64,000 nucleotides of DNA from Hyphomonadaceae bacterium (GTDB lineage Bacteria; Pseudomonadota; Alphaproteobacteria; Caulobacterales; Aquidulcibacteraceae): assembly GCA_016791425.1 (NCBI GenBank), contig JAEUMQ010000015.1, forward strand, positions 1-64,000, written 5' to 3'. The position numbers were made by a program, and so were the translations under genes. Shown here piece after piece: positions 17,075 through 25,779 of the stretch (its first letter is position 1; each line of letters opens with the position of its first letter). The notes below the pieces were generated by a model that was given only the letters and a program-made list of their open reading frames with translations, was not told the DNA's origin and ran no database searches.

Positions 17075-17785
17075 CTAGGCGTTCCGCGCGCGGACTGCTG
17101 CGACAAAGGCCTCGAAGAGCGCCTGGCCCGCGGCGTCGAGCTCGGGATGCCATTGGACGCCGAGGACGAAGAACTTGCCGGGCATCTCCAGCGCTTCGAC
17201 GCCGCCGTCCGGGGAGCGCGCGGTGATCGCGACGTCGCGGCCGGGTTCGACGACGTGCTCCTTGTGCGTGGAGTTCACGCTATAGGCGCCGGGCGCGAGG
17301 ATCCGGGCGAGGCGGGTGTTGGGCGCGACCTCGATCGGATGGGCGGCGTTCGCGCCGTAATGGACGACGGCGTCGCCGGGCGCGGGCTCACGGTAAGTCA
17401 TGCGGCCGCCATTCACGCCGGCGATGAGCTGCATGCCGTTGCAGATGCCGAAGAGCGGGCGGTCATCGGCGATGAGTTTCGCCACCGCGCGCCGTTCGAA
17501 GTCGCGCCGCTCGGTGGCGATCATCACGGCGCCCGGGGGAGGATTCACGTACCAGGCGGACTCGAAACGGTAGTCGGCGCCGGGCACGATCCAGCCGTCG
17601 CATACATCGAGCAGCGCTTCGAAGCTGCGCCAGGAATAGGAGACGCCGATCGGGACGGCGCCGGCGCGCTCGATGGCGGCGAAATAGTCCTTCCTGAGCG
17701 CGTAATAGGGGCGTTGGGAAAACCCGCTTCCGTCCGGCTGGCCGGGGGATTCGTCGAGGACGAGGCCGATGAGCGGCGGGTTCAT
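17075..17785 (-). CDS. Class I glutamine amidotransferase / gamma-glutamyl hydrolase-like (C26)
   Basis: This is a 236-residue peptidase C26 protein. The nucleophile motif is PLFGICNGMQLIAGV, with Cys and a following Asn where most PuuD-type proteins have Arg. The catalytic His-x-Glu is FVLGVQWHPEL. The family cleaves gamma-glutamyl bonds, as PuuD does with gamma-glutamyl-GABA. The start codon overlaps the stop of the LD-carboxypeptidase (17782-17785), so the two are one operon. Because LD-carboxypeptidase and an Mpl-like ligase are the neighbours, a role on gamma-D-glutamyl peptides from peptidoglycan is a plausible alternative to polyamine degradation. Confidence 0.9.
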   Translation of the reverse strand: MNPPLIGLVLDESPGQPDGSGFSQRPYYALRKDYFAAIERAGAVPIGVSYSWRSFEALLDVCDGWIVPGADYRFESAWYVNPPPGAVMIATERRDFERRAVAKLIADDRPLFGICNGMQLIAGVNGGRMTYREPAPGDAVVHYGANAAHPIEVAPNTRLARILAPGAYSVNSTHKEHVVEPGRDVAITARSPDGGVEALEMPGKFFVLGVQWHPELDAAGQALFEAFVAAVRARNA

Positions 17786-18627
17786 TGCAGGGAGCCCTCC
17801 CAGTCCGTCAGCGGACGGAAGGGAACGATCTTGTTCTTGGCGTCGTGGCCGATGTCGGCGCGGCCGAGATAGGGAATGCCGGTCATCGCGCAGAAGCGCT
17901 CGACGATCTCTGTTTCGGTCTGGCCGAAGGGGCGATCGTTTTCGGGGATGGGGTCGCAGCGGCCGAGCATGACGCCTTTCACGCGCTTGAACGCGGTGTT
18001 GTGGAAGAGGCCGAAGCAGAAGCGGTCGAGGCGGTAATGGTATTCGCCGACGTCCTCCAGCATGAGGATCGCGCCATCCCAGTTGGGCTGGTAGGGCGTG
18101 CCGAGCAGGTGGCAGAGCACGGTGAGATTGAAGGCGAGGCGCGGCTCGTTCGCGTGCTGCGGCTCAACGGTCGAAGGATCGCGGCGGAGGAGGAAGGCGA
18201 GCGCGCGGCGGATGGCGTCGGGGCCGTCGGCGCGCGCGAAATCGACCGGCATCGGTCCGTGCGCGAGCCGGGGGAAGCCGAGATTGTGAAGCGCGGCGAG
18301 CAGCGCCCCGGCGTCGGAATAGCCGAGATAGGTTTTTGCGCGGGCGACGGGGGCGAGGTTCGGCAAGATTCGTTCGAAGAGGCGGGAGGCGCCGTAGCCG
18401 CCGGCGGCGAACCAGACGGCGTCGAAGGCGGGATCGTTGGCGGCATCGAGGAAGGCGCGCGCGCGCTCTTCGTCAGGGCCGGCGAAATGGCCGGCCTTGG
18501 CGAAGCATTGGGGATGGATGTGGAGATCGAGGCCGGGGAACTCGGCGGCCAAGGCGCGCACGCCTTCGGCGCTGGCGGGGACGAGCGCCGCGCCGGGGGC
18601 GACGATTGCGATGCGGAGCTTGTCCAT
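17782..18627 (-). CDS. ldcA: LD-carboxypeptidase (S66 family)
   Basis: This is a 281-residue serine peptidase of the S66 (LdcA) family, which removes the terminal D-Ala from murein tetrapeptides during recycling. The N-terminus is RIAIVAPGAALVPASAEGV. The nucleophile Ser lies in TYLGYSDAGALLAALH, the catalytic Glu in LMLEDVGEYHYRLDRF, and the His in YLGRADIGHDAKNKIVPF, so the Ser-Glu-His triad looks intact. The gene is divergent from the Mpl-like ligase gene at 18815, and both act on recycled muropeptides. Confidence 0.92.
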   Translation of the reverse strand: MDKLRIAIVAPGAALVPASAEGVRALAAEFPGLDLHIHPQCFAKAGHFAGPDEERARAFLDAANDPAFDAVWFAAGGYGASRLFERILPNLAPVARAKTYLGYSDAGALLAALHNLGFPRLAHGPMPVDFARADGPDAIRRALAFLLRRDPSTVEPQHANEPRLAFNLTVLCHLLGTPYQPNWDGAILMLEDVGEYHYRLDRFCFGLFHNTAFKRVKGVMLGRCDPIPENDRPFGQTETEIVERFCAMTGIPYLGRADIGHDAKNKIVPFRPLTDWEGSLQ

Positions 18628-18741
18628 CGGTCCTTTGACCCCCTCCTTATCTCCCCCTTGCAGGAGGAGGAGTCCGCGGCGTCGCGGCCTTTCTTGGGCG
18701 CCATTCCTTAAGGATTATGGCTGGGCGCAATCTCAACCTTT

Positions 18742-18770
18742 TTGTCAGAGAGTTTTGCGTCCCGTACAAT
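18742..18770 (+). promoter_or_regulatory. Sigma-70-type promoter for the Mpl-like gene
   Basis: TTGTCA (18742-18747) and TACAAT (18765-18770) are separated by exactly 17 bases. The expected start near 18777 is about 38 bases before the ATG at 18815. The 187-base gap separates ldcA and this gene, and a diverged C/G repeat lies at about 18637-18672 on the ldcA side. Confidence 0.7.
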
Positions 18771-18814
18771 TGGCAATGGCCTGCTTGGGGGCGTGCTAGG
18801 GGGCGTGGTTCGGC

Positions 18815-20272
18815 ATGGGCAAGCGGTACTTCTTCTGCGGCATCGGCGGCAGCGGCATGCTGCCGCTCGCCCTCATCGTGCAGGCGCGCGGGGGGACGGT
18901 CGAAGGGTCGGACCGGTCGCTGGACGCGGGGCGCACGGCGAAGAAGTTCGAATTTCTCCGCGCGCGCGGGATCCGGCTCTTTGCGCAGGACGGATCGGGT
19001 GTCGTTGATGGCGGGCAGATCGTGGTGGCGTCGGCGGCGGTGGAGGAGACCGTGCCGGACGTCGTCTCCGCGCGGCGCGTGGGCGCGACGATGCTGACCC
19101 GCGCGCAGCTGCTCTCCTCGCTCTTCAACGAAAGCGGATGCGCGGTGGGCGTGGCGGGGACGAGCGGCAAGTCGACGACGACGGGGATGCTGGGCTGGAT
19201 CCTGTCCGTCGCCGGACTGAAGCCGACGGTGATGAATGGCGGGGTGATGAAGAACTTCATCACCGAGGATGTTCCGTTCGCCAGCGCGGTGGTGGGCGAG
19301 GGGGCGTTCTTCGTCAGCGAAGTGGACGAGAGCGACGGCTCGATCGCGCAGTTCAATCCGAAAGTGGCGCTGCTCAACAATATCGCGCTCGATCACAAGA
19401 GCCTGGAGGAGCTGCGGCGGCTGTTCGGTGATTTCTGCGCGCGAGCGGAAGTCGCGGTGCTCAACATGGACAATGCGGAAGTCGCGCGGCTGGCGGAGAC
19501 GCTGCCGGCGACAAAGCGCATGAGCTATGCGGTGAACGGGCCCGCGGACGTGACGGCGAGCGCGCTGGCGCCGGCGCCGGGAGGGATTTCGTTCGACCTC
19601 TTTGTGCATGCGCGGGCGATCGGGCGCGTGGAGCTGCAGACGCCGGGGCTCTACAATGTCTCGAATGCGCTGGCGGCGATCGCAGGCGCGATGGCGTGCG
19701 GGGTCGCGCCGGAAGAGGCGGCCGCGGCGCTGAAGAGCTTCGCGGGAATCCAGCGGCGGATGGACATGGTCGGGAGCGCGAACGGGATCGTCGTGATCGA
19801 TGATTTCGCGCACAATCCCGACAAGATCGCCGCGACGCTGGCGGCGCTGAAGACGTTCCCGGGGCGTGTGCTGGTGATGTTCCAGCCGAGCGGGTTCGGG
19901 TCGCTCAATCTGACGAAGAACGAGCTTATCGCGACGTTCGCGAACGGGCTTGGCGCGGAAGACGTGCTGTTCATGAGCGAGCCGCCGTATTTCGGCGGCA
20001 CGGTGAACCGCGTCGTCTCGAGCGCGGAGATCGTGGAGGGCGTGCGCGCGGGGGCGAAGCAGGGGTTCGCGTTCGCGGACCGGGCCGCGTGCGCGGAGCG
20101 GATCGTGGAGATGGCCGCGCCGGGAGATCGCATCATCGTGATGGGGGCGCGGGACGACACGCTGTCGCAATACGCCGCGGAGCTGCTGGCGCGGGTGCGC
20201 GCGAACGCCGTGGAGGCGCTGATCCGCGGCGATGGCGAGCCGGTGCGGAACGGGGATCGCGGCGCGGCGTGA
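18815..20272 (+). CDS. mpl: Mur ligase family protein, Mpl/MurC-like
   Basis: This is a 485-residue Mur ligase. The N-terminal Rossmann domain begins YFFCGIGGSGMLPLALI. The ATP-binding loop is GVAGTSGKSTTTGMLGW, in which Ser replaces the usual His of GTHGKT. The central domain has NNIALDHKSLEELRRLF, and the C-terminal domain VVIDDFAHNPDKIAATL and VMGARDDTLSQYA. Family members join UMurNAc to L-Ala (MurC) or to the recovered tripeptide L-Ala-gamma-D-Glu-meso-DAP (Mpl). Divergence from LD-carboxypeptidase favours the recycling ligase Mpl. That assignment is inferred from context, not from a specific residue. A biosynthetic MurC would normally sit in the dcw cluster. Confidence 0.8.
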   Translation: MGKRYFFCGIGGSGMLPLALIVQARGGTVEGSDRSLDAGRTAKKFEFLRARGIRLFAQDGSGVVDGGQIVVASAAVEETVPDVVSARRVGATMLTRAQLLSSLFNESGCAVGVAGTSGKSTTTGMLGWILSVAGLKPTVMNGGVMKNFITEDVPFASAVVGEGAFFVSEVDESDGSIAQFNPKVALLNNIALDHKSLEELRRLFGDFCARAEVAVLNMDNAEVARLAETLPATKRMSYAVNGPADVTASALAPAPGGISFDLFVHARAIGRVELQTPGLYNVSNALAAIAGAMACGVAPEEAAAALKSFAGIQRRMDMVGSANGIVVIDDFAHNPDKIAATLAALKTFPGRVLVMFQPSGFGSLNLTKNELIATFANGLGAEDVLFMSEPPYFGGTVNRVVSSAEIVEGVRAGAKQGFAFADRAACAERIVEMAAPGDRIIVMGARDDTLSQYAAELLARVRANAVEALIRGDGEPVRNGDRGAA

Positions 20273-20298
20273 CGTCTCGCTCGATGATTTGTCGCGCG

Positions 20299-20333
20299 CG
20301 CCCCACCCCCTCCCCTCAAAGGGAGGGGGGCGT
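20299..20333. repeat. G/C palindromic repeat, copy 6
   Basis: CGCCCCACCCCCTCCCCTCAAAGGGAGGGGGGCG, a short form of the repeat, in the 119-base gap between the Mur ligase and the aldehyde dehydrogenase. Confidence 0.85.
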
Positions 20334-20391
20334 CTGGTTTGCGCAACGCCGAGCAGGTTGAGAACCGAGCGGCCGATGCTAAGCATCGGGC

Positions 20392-21897
20392 ATGAACACT
20401 GCGGATGATGTGAAGGCGATCCTGGCATCGCTGGGCGTGGAGGCGCGCGCAGGCGAGCGGGTCGTGCGGACGCCGATCGACGGGGCCGAGATCGGACGCG
20501 TGCGCGACGCGAGCGCGCGCGAGGTCGGCGAGGCGATCGGGCGCGCGCATGCGGCGTTCCTGAGTTGGCGCAATGTTCCGGCGCCGAAGCGCGGCGAGCT
20601 GGTGCGGCTGTTCGGCGAGGAGCTGCGCAAGGAGAAGGCGGCGCTCGGGCGGCTTGTCACGATCGAGATGGGGAAGGTCGCGTCCGAGGGGCTGGGGGAA
20701 GTGCAGGAGATGATCGACATCTGCGATTTCGCGGTCGGTCTCTCGCGGCAGCTCTATGGGCTCACGATCGCGACCGAGCGGCCCGAACATCGGATGATGG
20801 AGACATGGCATCCGCTCGGCGTCGTCGGGATCATCTCGGCGTTCAATTTTCCGGTCGCGGTGTGGGCATGGAATGCGGCGCTGGCGCTGGTGTGCGGCAA
20901 TGCGTGCGTGTGGAAGCCGTCTGAGAAGACGCCGCTGACGGCGCTCGCGACACAGGCGTTGCTTGGGCGGGCGATGGTGCGCTTCGGGGAGGCGCCGGAG
21001 GGATTGTCGGAAGTGGTGATCGGCGCGCGCGAGGTTGGCGAAGCGCTGGTGGATGACGCGCGGGCGGCGCTGGTGAGCGCGACGGGCTCGACGGCGATGG
21101 GGCGGATCGTGGGCCCGCGGCTGGCGCAGCGCTTTGCGCGCGCGCTGCTGGAGCTGGGGGGCAACAATGCGGCGATCATCGCGCCTTCGGCGGACCTCGC
21201 CTTGGCGCTGCGCGGGGTCGCGTTCGCGGCGATGGGCACGTGCGGGCAAAGATGCACGAGCCTGCGGCGGCTCTTCGTGCACGCGGACGTCTATGGCGAC
21301 TTCGTTGCGCGGCTGAAGGGCGCCTATGCGTCGGTGAAGGTCGGCGATCCCCTGGAGGCGGGCGTGCTTGTCGGGCCGCTGATCGACGAGGCGGCGTTCG
21401 CGCGCATGCAGGCGGCGCTGGCGGCGGCGCGAGGGGCGGGCGGGGTCGTGCACGGCGGCGAGCGCGTGGCGCGCGATGGCGGAGCGGAAGGGGGCGTCTA
21501 TGTGCGGCCGGCGCTGGTGGAGATGCCGCAGCAGACCGGGCCGGTGCTGGAGGAGACGTTCGCGCCGATCCTCTATGTGATGAAGTACGAAGCGCTGGAA
21601 GAGGCGATCATTCTGCACAATGCGGTGGCGCAGGGGCTGTCGTCGTCGATTTTCACAAACGACGTGCGCGAGGCGGAGCTGTTCATCTCCGCGCGTGGAT
21701 CGGATTGCGGGATCGCGAACGTGAATATCGGGCCGTCCGGGGCGGAGATCGGCGGCGCGTTCGGCGGCGAGAAGGAGACCGGCGGCGGGCGCGAGAGCGG
21801 ATCGGATGCGTGGAAGGCCTATATGCGGCGCGCGACGAACACGATCAATTACGGACGCACGCTGCCGCTGGCGCAGGGCGTGAGGTTCGAGATCTAG
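20392..21897 (+). CDS. amaB: ALDH7-type aldehyde dehydrogenase (alpha-aminoadipic semialdehyde dehydrogenase-like)
   Basis: This is a 501-residue NAD-dependent aldehyde dehydrogenase. WHPLGVVGIISAFNFPVAVW and ACVWKPSEKTPLTALA are the coenzyme-binding blocks; ELGGNNAAIIAPSADL holds the general base Glu; GTCGQRCTSLRRLFVH carries the nucleophile Cys in the GQRCT context typical of ALDH7; and the C-terminus (RATNTINYGRTLPLAQGVRF) is diagnostic for the ALDH7/antiquitin group. That group oxidises alpha-aminoadipic semialdehyde/piperideine-6-carboxylate in lysine degradation. A second idea is oxidation of alpha-ketoglutaric semialdehyde from the XylX-like enzyme encoded 0.5 kb away, but the ALDH subclass argues against it. 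The start is the ATG at 20392. Confidence 0.88.
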   Translation: MNTADDVKAILASLGVEARAGERVVRTPIDGAEIGRVRDASAREVGEAIGRAHAAFLSWRNVPAPKRGELVRLFGEELRKEKAALGRLVTIEMGKVASEGLGEVQEMIDICDFAVGLSRQLYGLTIATERPEHRMMETWHPLGVVGIISAFNFPVAVWAWNAALALVCGNACVWKPSEKTPLTALATQALLGRAMVRFGEAPEGLSEVVIGAREVGEALVDDARAALVSATGSTAMGRIVGPRLAQRFARALLELGGNNAAIIAPSADLALALRGVAFAAMGTCGQRCTSLRRLFVHADVYGDFVARLKGAYASVKVGDPLEAGVLVGPLIDEAAFARMQAALAAARGAGGVVHGGERVARDGGAEGGVYVRPALVEMPQQTGPVLEETFAPILYVMKYEALEEAIILHNAVAQGLSSSIFTNDVREAELFISARGSDCGIANVNIGPSGAEIGGAFGGEKETGGGRESGSDAWKAYMRRATNTINYGRTLPLAQGVRFEI

Positions 21898-21954
21898 GTC
21901 GTTCGTGCGCGGATTGTGATTGGCCCATTCCGTGATTGCGGAGGCGCGCTCATC

Positions 21955-22383
21955 TCAGGCGTCTTGTTTCCGGCCGAGCGCCTCCAGCGCGAAGCGGCCG
22001 GCGCCGTGCGTGGCCATGAGGAGGCCGAAGAGCACGAGGAGTGCGGCCGGGAGGGCGTCGCGCGGGCCGTTCGCGGCATCGACCATGACGAGCGCGACGA
22101 TGAAGTTGAACGCGCAGACAAGGCCCGCCCAGCGCGTCGCGAATCCGGCGATGAAGGCGATGCCGCAGGCGAATTGCGCGTAGACGGACAATGGCGCCAT
22201 GAGCGCGGGATAGGCGAAGCCGTTGTGCGCGAGGAAATCGACGAACTCGTCCATGCGCTCGGCGCTGACGATGTTGTCCCACACGCCCCAGATGAGGAAG
22301 GCGCCGACAAAGAGCCGGAAGAGAAGGAGCGCGAGATCGGCGCCGGCGCGGAGGTCTTCAAGAAAGAGGAGCTTGCGAAGCAT
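21955..22383 (-). CDS. DoxX family membrane protein
   Basis: This 142-residue protein has four hydrophobic segments (residues about 20-38, 55-75, 82-100 and 108-130), the shape of the DoxX family, with LLFRLFVGAFLIWGVWDNI and FACGIAFIAGFATRWAGLVCAFNFIVAL. The role of such proteins is not settled; links to quinone/thiol electron transfer exist for some. The start at 22383 (MLRKLL) is chosen because GGAAG lies six bases upstream; nine further residues are possible upstream. It lies 45 bases after the XylX-like gene on the same strand, so it may be co-transcribed. Confidence 0.85.
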   Translation of the reverse strand: MLRKLLFLEDLRAGADLALLLFRLFVGAFLIWGVWDNIVSAERMDEFVDFLAHNGFAYPALMAPLSVYAQFACGIAFIAGFATRWAGLVCAFNFIVALVMVDAANGPRDALPAALLVLFGLLMATHGAGRFALEALGRKQDA

Positions 22384-22428
22384 ATCTATCTTCCGGCGCG
22401 TCGCTCGCATGGAGCGGCGCCGCCGCGC

Positions 22429-23562
22429 TCAGAGGAGGCCGCGGCGGGCGAGAGAGGCCATGAGGGCGCGGACGCCGAACGTCCAGGGCGCGGCGCGGTC
22501 GGAGGTGGTCACCGTGTTGACCAGCGCGCCGAGGCGCGGGGAGGAGATGGAGACGATGTCGCCCGGCTTGTGGGTGAAGCCCTGATTGGGGCCGAGGCGA
22601 TCCTTGGTGGGGACGAACATGGTGCCGAGAAAGAGGACAAGACCATCCGGGTACTGATGTTCGGCGTTGATGGCGGCGGCGGCGAGATCGGCCGGATCGC
22701 GGCTGATGTGGCGCATGGAATTGACGCCCTCGACCTCGAAGCCGTCCTGGCCCAGGACGCGGAGATGGATGTCGGCGGCGCGCACGTCGTCGAGGGAGAA
22801 GCGCTCGTCGAAGAGGCGGATGAAAGGGCCGATGGCGCAGGAGGCGTTGTTGTCCTTGGCCTTGGAGAGCAGGAGCGCGCTGCGCCCCTCGAAGTCGCGC
22901 AGGTTCACGTCGTTGCCGAGCGCGACGCCGCGGATGTCGGCGCGCGATGAGATGGCGAGCACGATCTCGGGCTCGGGATTGTTCCATTCGGATTTGGGGT
23001 GCACGCCGATCTCGCCGCCGGCGCCGATCGCCGACATCGGCTGGGCCTTGGTGAAGATCTCCGCATCCGGACCGATGCCGACTTCGAGGTATTGCGACCA
23101 GAGGCCGGCGCGCTGCAGGACGGCCTTGGCCTCCATGGCTTCCGGGGAACCCGGCTTGAGGCCCGCGAGCGCGCCGTTGAAGGCGCCGGCGAGTTCGGCG
23201 CGCAGCGAGATCGCCGCGGCGGGATCGCCCTTGGCGCGCTCCTCGATGACGCGCTCGATGAGAGAGTCCGCGAAGGTGACGCCGGCGGCCTTGATCGCCT
23301 GCAGATCGCAGGGCGCCAGCAGGCGGGCTTGGGCGAGCGCGTCGTCGAGCGAGAGGAGGCGCTCGGCGTCGTGGGCGCGGACGCCGCGGGCGAGGTCCTC
23401 CAGGTCGAGGAGATGGCTCATGGTCGGCGCGAGGCGCGACAGATCGTAGAGGGCGCCGTCGCGGACGACGATTGGGCGCGGGCCGTCGTCCATGAAGACG
23501 CGGCCGACGAGGAGCGCGTCGGCGGCGTCGGCGGGGAGGATGTCTTCTTTGGACAGATGCAT
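22429..23562 (-). CDS. XylX-like 2-keto-3-deoxy sugar acid dehydratase (FAH family)
   Basis: This is a 377-residue FAH-family enzyme. It strongly resembles Caulobacter XylX, which dehydrates 2-keto-3-deoxy-D-xylonate to alpha-ketoglutaric semialdehyde. Shared blocks are KAAGVTFADSLIERVIEERA, GLWSQYLEVGIGPDAEIFTK, SEWNNPEPEIVL (metal ligands Glu), GNDVNLRDFEGRSALLLSKA and KDNNASCAIGPFIRLF. The start MHLSKEDILP (ATG at 23560-23562) is chosen because the 20 extra residues upstream are not family-like. It is divergent from a UxaA-type sugar acid dehydratase across 86 bases. Together the two could convert an aldonic or aldaric acid to alpha-ketoglutaric semialdehyde; the exact sugar (xylonate, arabinonate, lyxonate, galactarate) cannot be told. 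Confidence 0.88.
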   Translation of the reverse strand: MHLSKEDILPADAADALLVGRVFMDDGPRPIVVRDGALYDLSRLAPTMSHLLDLEDLARGVRAHDAERLLSLDDALAQARLLAPCDLQAIKAAGVTFADSLIERVIEERAKGDPAAAISLRAELAGAFNGALAGLKPGSPEAMEAKAVLQRAGLWSQYLEVGIGPDAEIFTKAQPMSAIGAGGEIGVHPKSEWNNPEPEIVLAISSRADIRGVALGNDVNLRDFEGRSALLLSKAKDNNASCAIGPFIRLFDERFSLDDVRAADIHLRVLGQDGFEVEGVNSMRHISRDPADLAAAAINAEHQYPDGLVLFLGTMFVPTKDRLGPNQGFTHKPGDIVSISSPRLGALVNTVTTSDRAAPWTFGVRALMASLARRGLL

Positions 23563-23648
23563 CGTTGAATCGTTGAAACGCGACGGGAGTGGAGCGACAC
23601 TCTTGGCACGATGGGCGCGCATTGGCGAGGTCCGTCCGTGGAGGCGAC

Positions 23649-25151
23649 GTGGCGCTGACGATCCGGCTCAATGAGCGCGACAATGTGGTCGTGGCGCGGA
23701 CGCGCGTGGAGGCGGGCGCGGATGCGTTCGAAGGCGTTGCGGCGCGCGAAGCGATACCGCTCGGACACAAGATGGCGATCGCCGCGATCGCGAAGGGCGC
23801 GCCGGTGCTGAAATACGGGCAGGTGATCGGCGCGGCGAGCGCCGACATCGCGGCGGGCGCGCACGTGCACACGCATAATCTGGCGATGAGCGAGCTGCGC
23901 GAAGGCGCGGGCGCCGGCGTGGGAGCGTTGCGGAACGAGCCGGCGCGGACGTTCATGGGCTACCGGCGCGAGAATGGCGCGGTGGGGGTGCGGAATTATG
24001 TGGGTGTGCTGACGAGCGTGAATTGCTCGGCCACCGTGGCGCGGATGATCGCGCAGGAGGCGGAGCGTTCGGGGCTGCTTCAGGATTATCCGAACGTCGA
24101 TGGGGTCGTGCCGATCACGCACACGAGCGGGTGCGGCATGGCGGCGAGCGGGGAGGGCTACGACCTCTTGCGGCGCACGCTCTGGGGGACGGCGGCGAAT
24201 GCGAATTTCGGCGCGGTGATGCTGGTCGGGCTCGGCTGCGAGGTGATCCAGACCGCGAAGTTCGCGCAGGATTTCGGGCTTGCGGGGAGCGAGCGCTTCC
24301 ATGCGTTCACGATCCAGGAGAGCGGGGGCACGCGCCGTGCGGTCGAAGCGGGGCTGGAACGACTGCGCGAGCTTCTGGCGCGCGCCAACGCGACGGGGCG
24401 GAGCGAGGCGCCGGCGGCGGCGCTGACGCTCGGGCTGCAATGCGGGGGATCGGACGCATGGTCGGGCGTCACGTCCAACCCGGCGCTCGGCGACGCCGTG
24501 GATCGGCTGGTGGCGCTGGGCGGAACCGCGTTCCTGTCGGAAACGCCGGAGATCTATGGAGCGGAGCATCTGCTGATCGCACGGGCGGAGAGCGCGGACG
24601 TGGCGGAGAAGCTGCGGGTGCGGATCAAGTGGTGGGAGGCCTATGCGGCGCGGCACGGCGCCTCGCTCAACAACAATCCCACGCCGGGGAACAAGGCCGG
24701 CGGGCTGACGACAATCCTGGAGAAGTCGCTGGGGGCAGTGGCGAAGGGCGGCGGCTCGGCGCTCACGGACGTGATCGAGTATGCGCAGCCGAACACGAAG
24801 AGGGGCCTCGTGTTCATGGACAGCCCGGGGTTCGATCCGTGCTCGGCGACGGGGCAGGTGGCGTCGGGCGCGACGATGATCGTGTTCACGACCGGGCGCG
24901 GCAGCGCGTTCGGATGCAAGCCTTCGCCATCGATCAAGCTCTCGTCGAACAGCGATCTCTATCGGCGGATGGAGGAAGACATCGATCTCGATTGCGGGGG
25001 CATCGCGACGGGCGAGGCGAGCGTGGCGGACAAAGGCGCGGAGGTGCTCGATCTCGTGCTGCGGGCGGCGTCGGGGGAGAAGACCAAGAGCGAGGCGCTC
25101 GGCTATGGCGGCAACGAGTTCGTGCCGTGGTTGATCGGGGCGGTGCTTTAG
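23649..25151 (+). CDS. UxaA-family sugar acid dehydratase (altronate/galactarate type)
   Basis: This is a 500-residue protein with the two-part UxaA layout: a small N-terminal SAF domain (residues about 1-90, ending HVHTHNLAMSEL) and a large dehydratase domain (FMGYRRENGAVGVRNYVGVL, then ITHTSGCGMAASGEGYDLL, GLQCGGSDAWSGVTSNPALG and NNNPTPGNKAGGLTTILEKS). The cysteines in THTSGCG and GLGCEVIQ fit metal binding. Substrates known for the family are altronate and galactarate. I start at GTG 23649 because GGAGG precedes it; GTG 23589 lies in the divergent promoter region. The family length is about 500, in agreement. The partner is the XylX-like enzyme on the opposite strand. Confidence 0.9.
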   Translation: MALTIRLNERDNVVVARTRVEAGADAFEGVAAREAIPLGHKMAIAAIAKGAPVLKYGQVIGAASADIAAGAHVHTHNLAMSELREGAGAGVGALRNEPARTFMGYRRENGAVGVRNYVGVLTSVNCSATVARMIAQEAERSGLLQDYPNVDGVVPITHTSGCGMAASGEGYDLLRRTLWGTAANANFGAVMLVGLGCEVIQTAKFAQDFGLAGSERFHAFTIQESGGTRRAVEAGLERLRELLARANATGRSEAPAAALTLGLQCGGSDAWSGVTSNPALGDAVDRLVALGGTAFLSETPEIYGAEHLLIARAESADVAEKLRVRIKWWEAYAARHGASLNNNPTPGNKAGGLTTILEKSLGAVAKGGGSALTDVIEYAQPNTKRGLVFMDSPGFDPCSATGQVASGATMIVFTTGRGSAFGCKPSPSIKLSSNSDLYRRMEEDIDLDCGGIATGEASVADKGAEVLDLVLRAASGEKTKSEALGYGGNEFVPWLIGAVL

Positions 25152-25275
25152 AGAGATGGGCGCCCAGTATGGGTTGCTCCGGCCGCGTGCGGCATTGCGC
25201 CCAAGCGCGTTGATGGAACGAGCGGTATGGTGCTAGCGTCGCGACGCAGGGACGCGCGCACGAAGGGGCAAGTCG

Positions 25276-25770
25276 ATGCCCGACCAGACCCACATCACTC
25301 CATCCCACATCCTTCCGGCGCATATCAGGCCGATCAATTTCGCCGGGATCGAGCTCATTCTGGAACTCGTGCATCTGTTGCAGGAATTCTACGCCGACAC
25401 CGATCTTGAATCGATCGTGATCCTGCTCTGCGTCTCGGACGCGACGATGCGGCCGTTCATGAGCGGGGCGCCCAGCGCGGAGATCCTGCAGTCCGCGAAG
25501 CCGCCGGATGAAATTCGCGGATCGATCTCGCGCCTCATGATCGCGGACAAGACGGGGCTGCCGCGCGAGACGGTGCGGCGAAAGGTTTCCGCGCTGGCGG
25601 AGCGGGGATTCGTCGTGGTCGATGGCGACGATCGCATTCGCATCGAGCAGCGGCTCAACGATCCGCAGGCGATCGCATCGCTCGAGCAGGGGCACAGGGC
25701 GATCCTGCGGTATCTGGCGCGGCTGCGGCAGTACGGGCTCGATCCGGCGCAGGTGGCGGCGCCGCCGTGA
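25276..25770 (+). CDS. Winged-helix (MarR/Crp-like HTH) transcriptional regulator
   Basis: This is a 164-residue regulator. The helix-turn-helix is in the C-terminal half: SISRLMIADKTGLPRETVRRKVSALAERGFV, followed by VVDGDDRIRIEQRL, i.e. a recognition helix plus wing. The N-terminal half (FAGIELILELVHLLQEFYAD, then SIVILLCVSDATMRPFM) looks like a helical dimerisation part. I cannot name the family beyond winged-helix. AAGGGG precedes the ATG. It ends nine bases from the convergent P450 gene. The UxaA-type gene is 124 bases upstream on the same strand; whether it is regulated by this protein is not known. Confidence 0.8.
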   Translation: MPDQTHITPSHILPAHIRPINFAGIELILELVHLLQEFYADTDLESIVILLCVSDATMRPFMSGAPSAEILQSAKPPDEIRGSISRLMIADKTGLPRETVRRKVSALAERGFVVVDGDDRIRIEQRLNDPQAIASLEQGHRAILRYLARLRQYGLDPAQVAAPP

Positions 25771-25779
25771 CGCGCGCGA

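Noticed and set aside
20392-21897. Calling the ALDH7-type protein the alpha-ketoglutaric semialdehyde dehydrogenase of the XylX pathway
   Set aside because: The ALDH7 C-terminal signature fits aminoadipic semialdehyde; proximity alone does not justify the other function.
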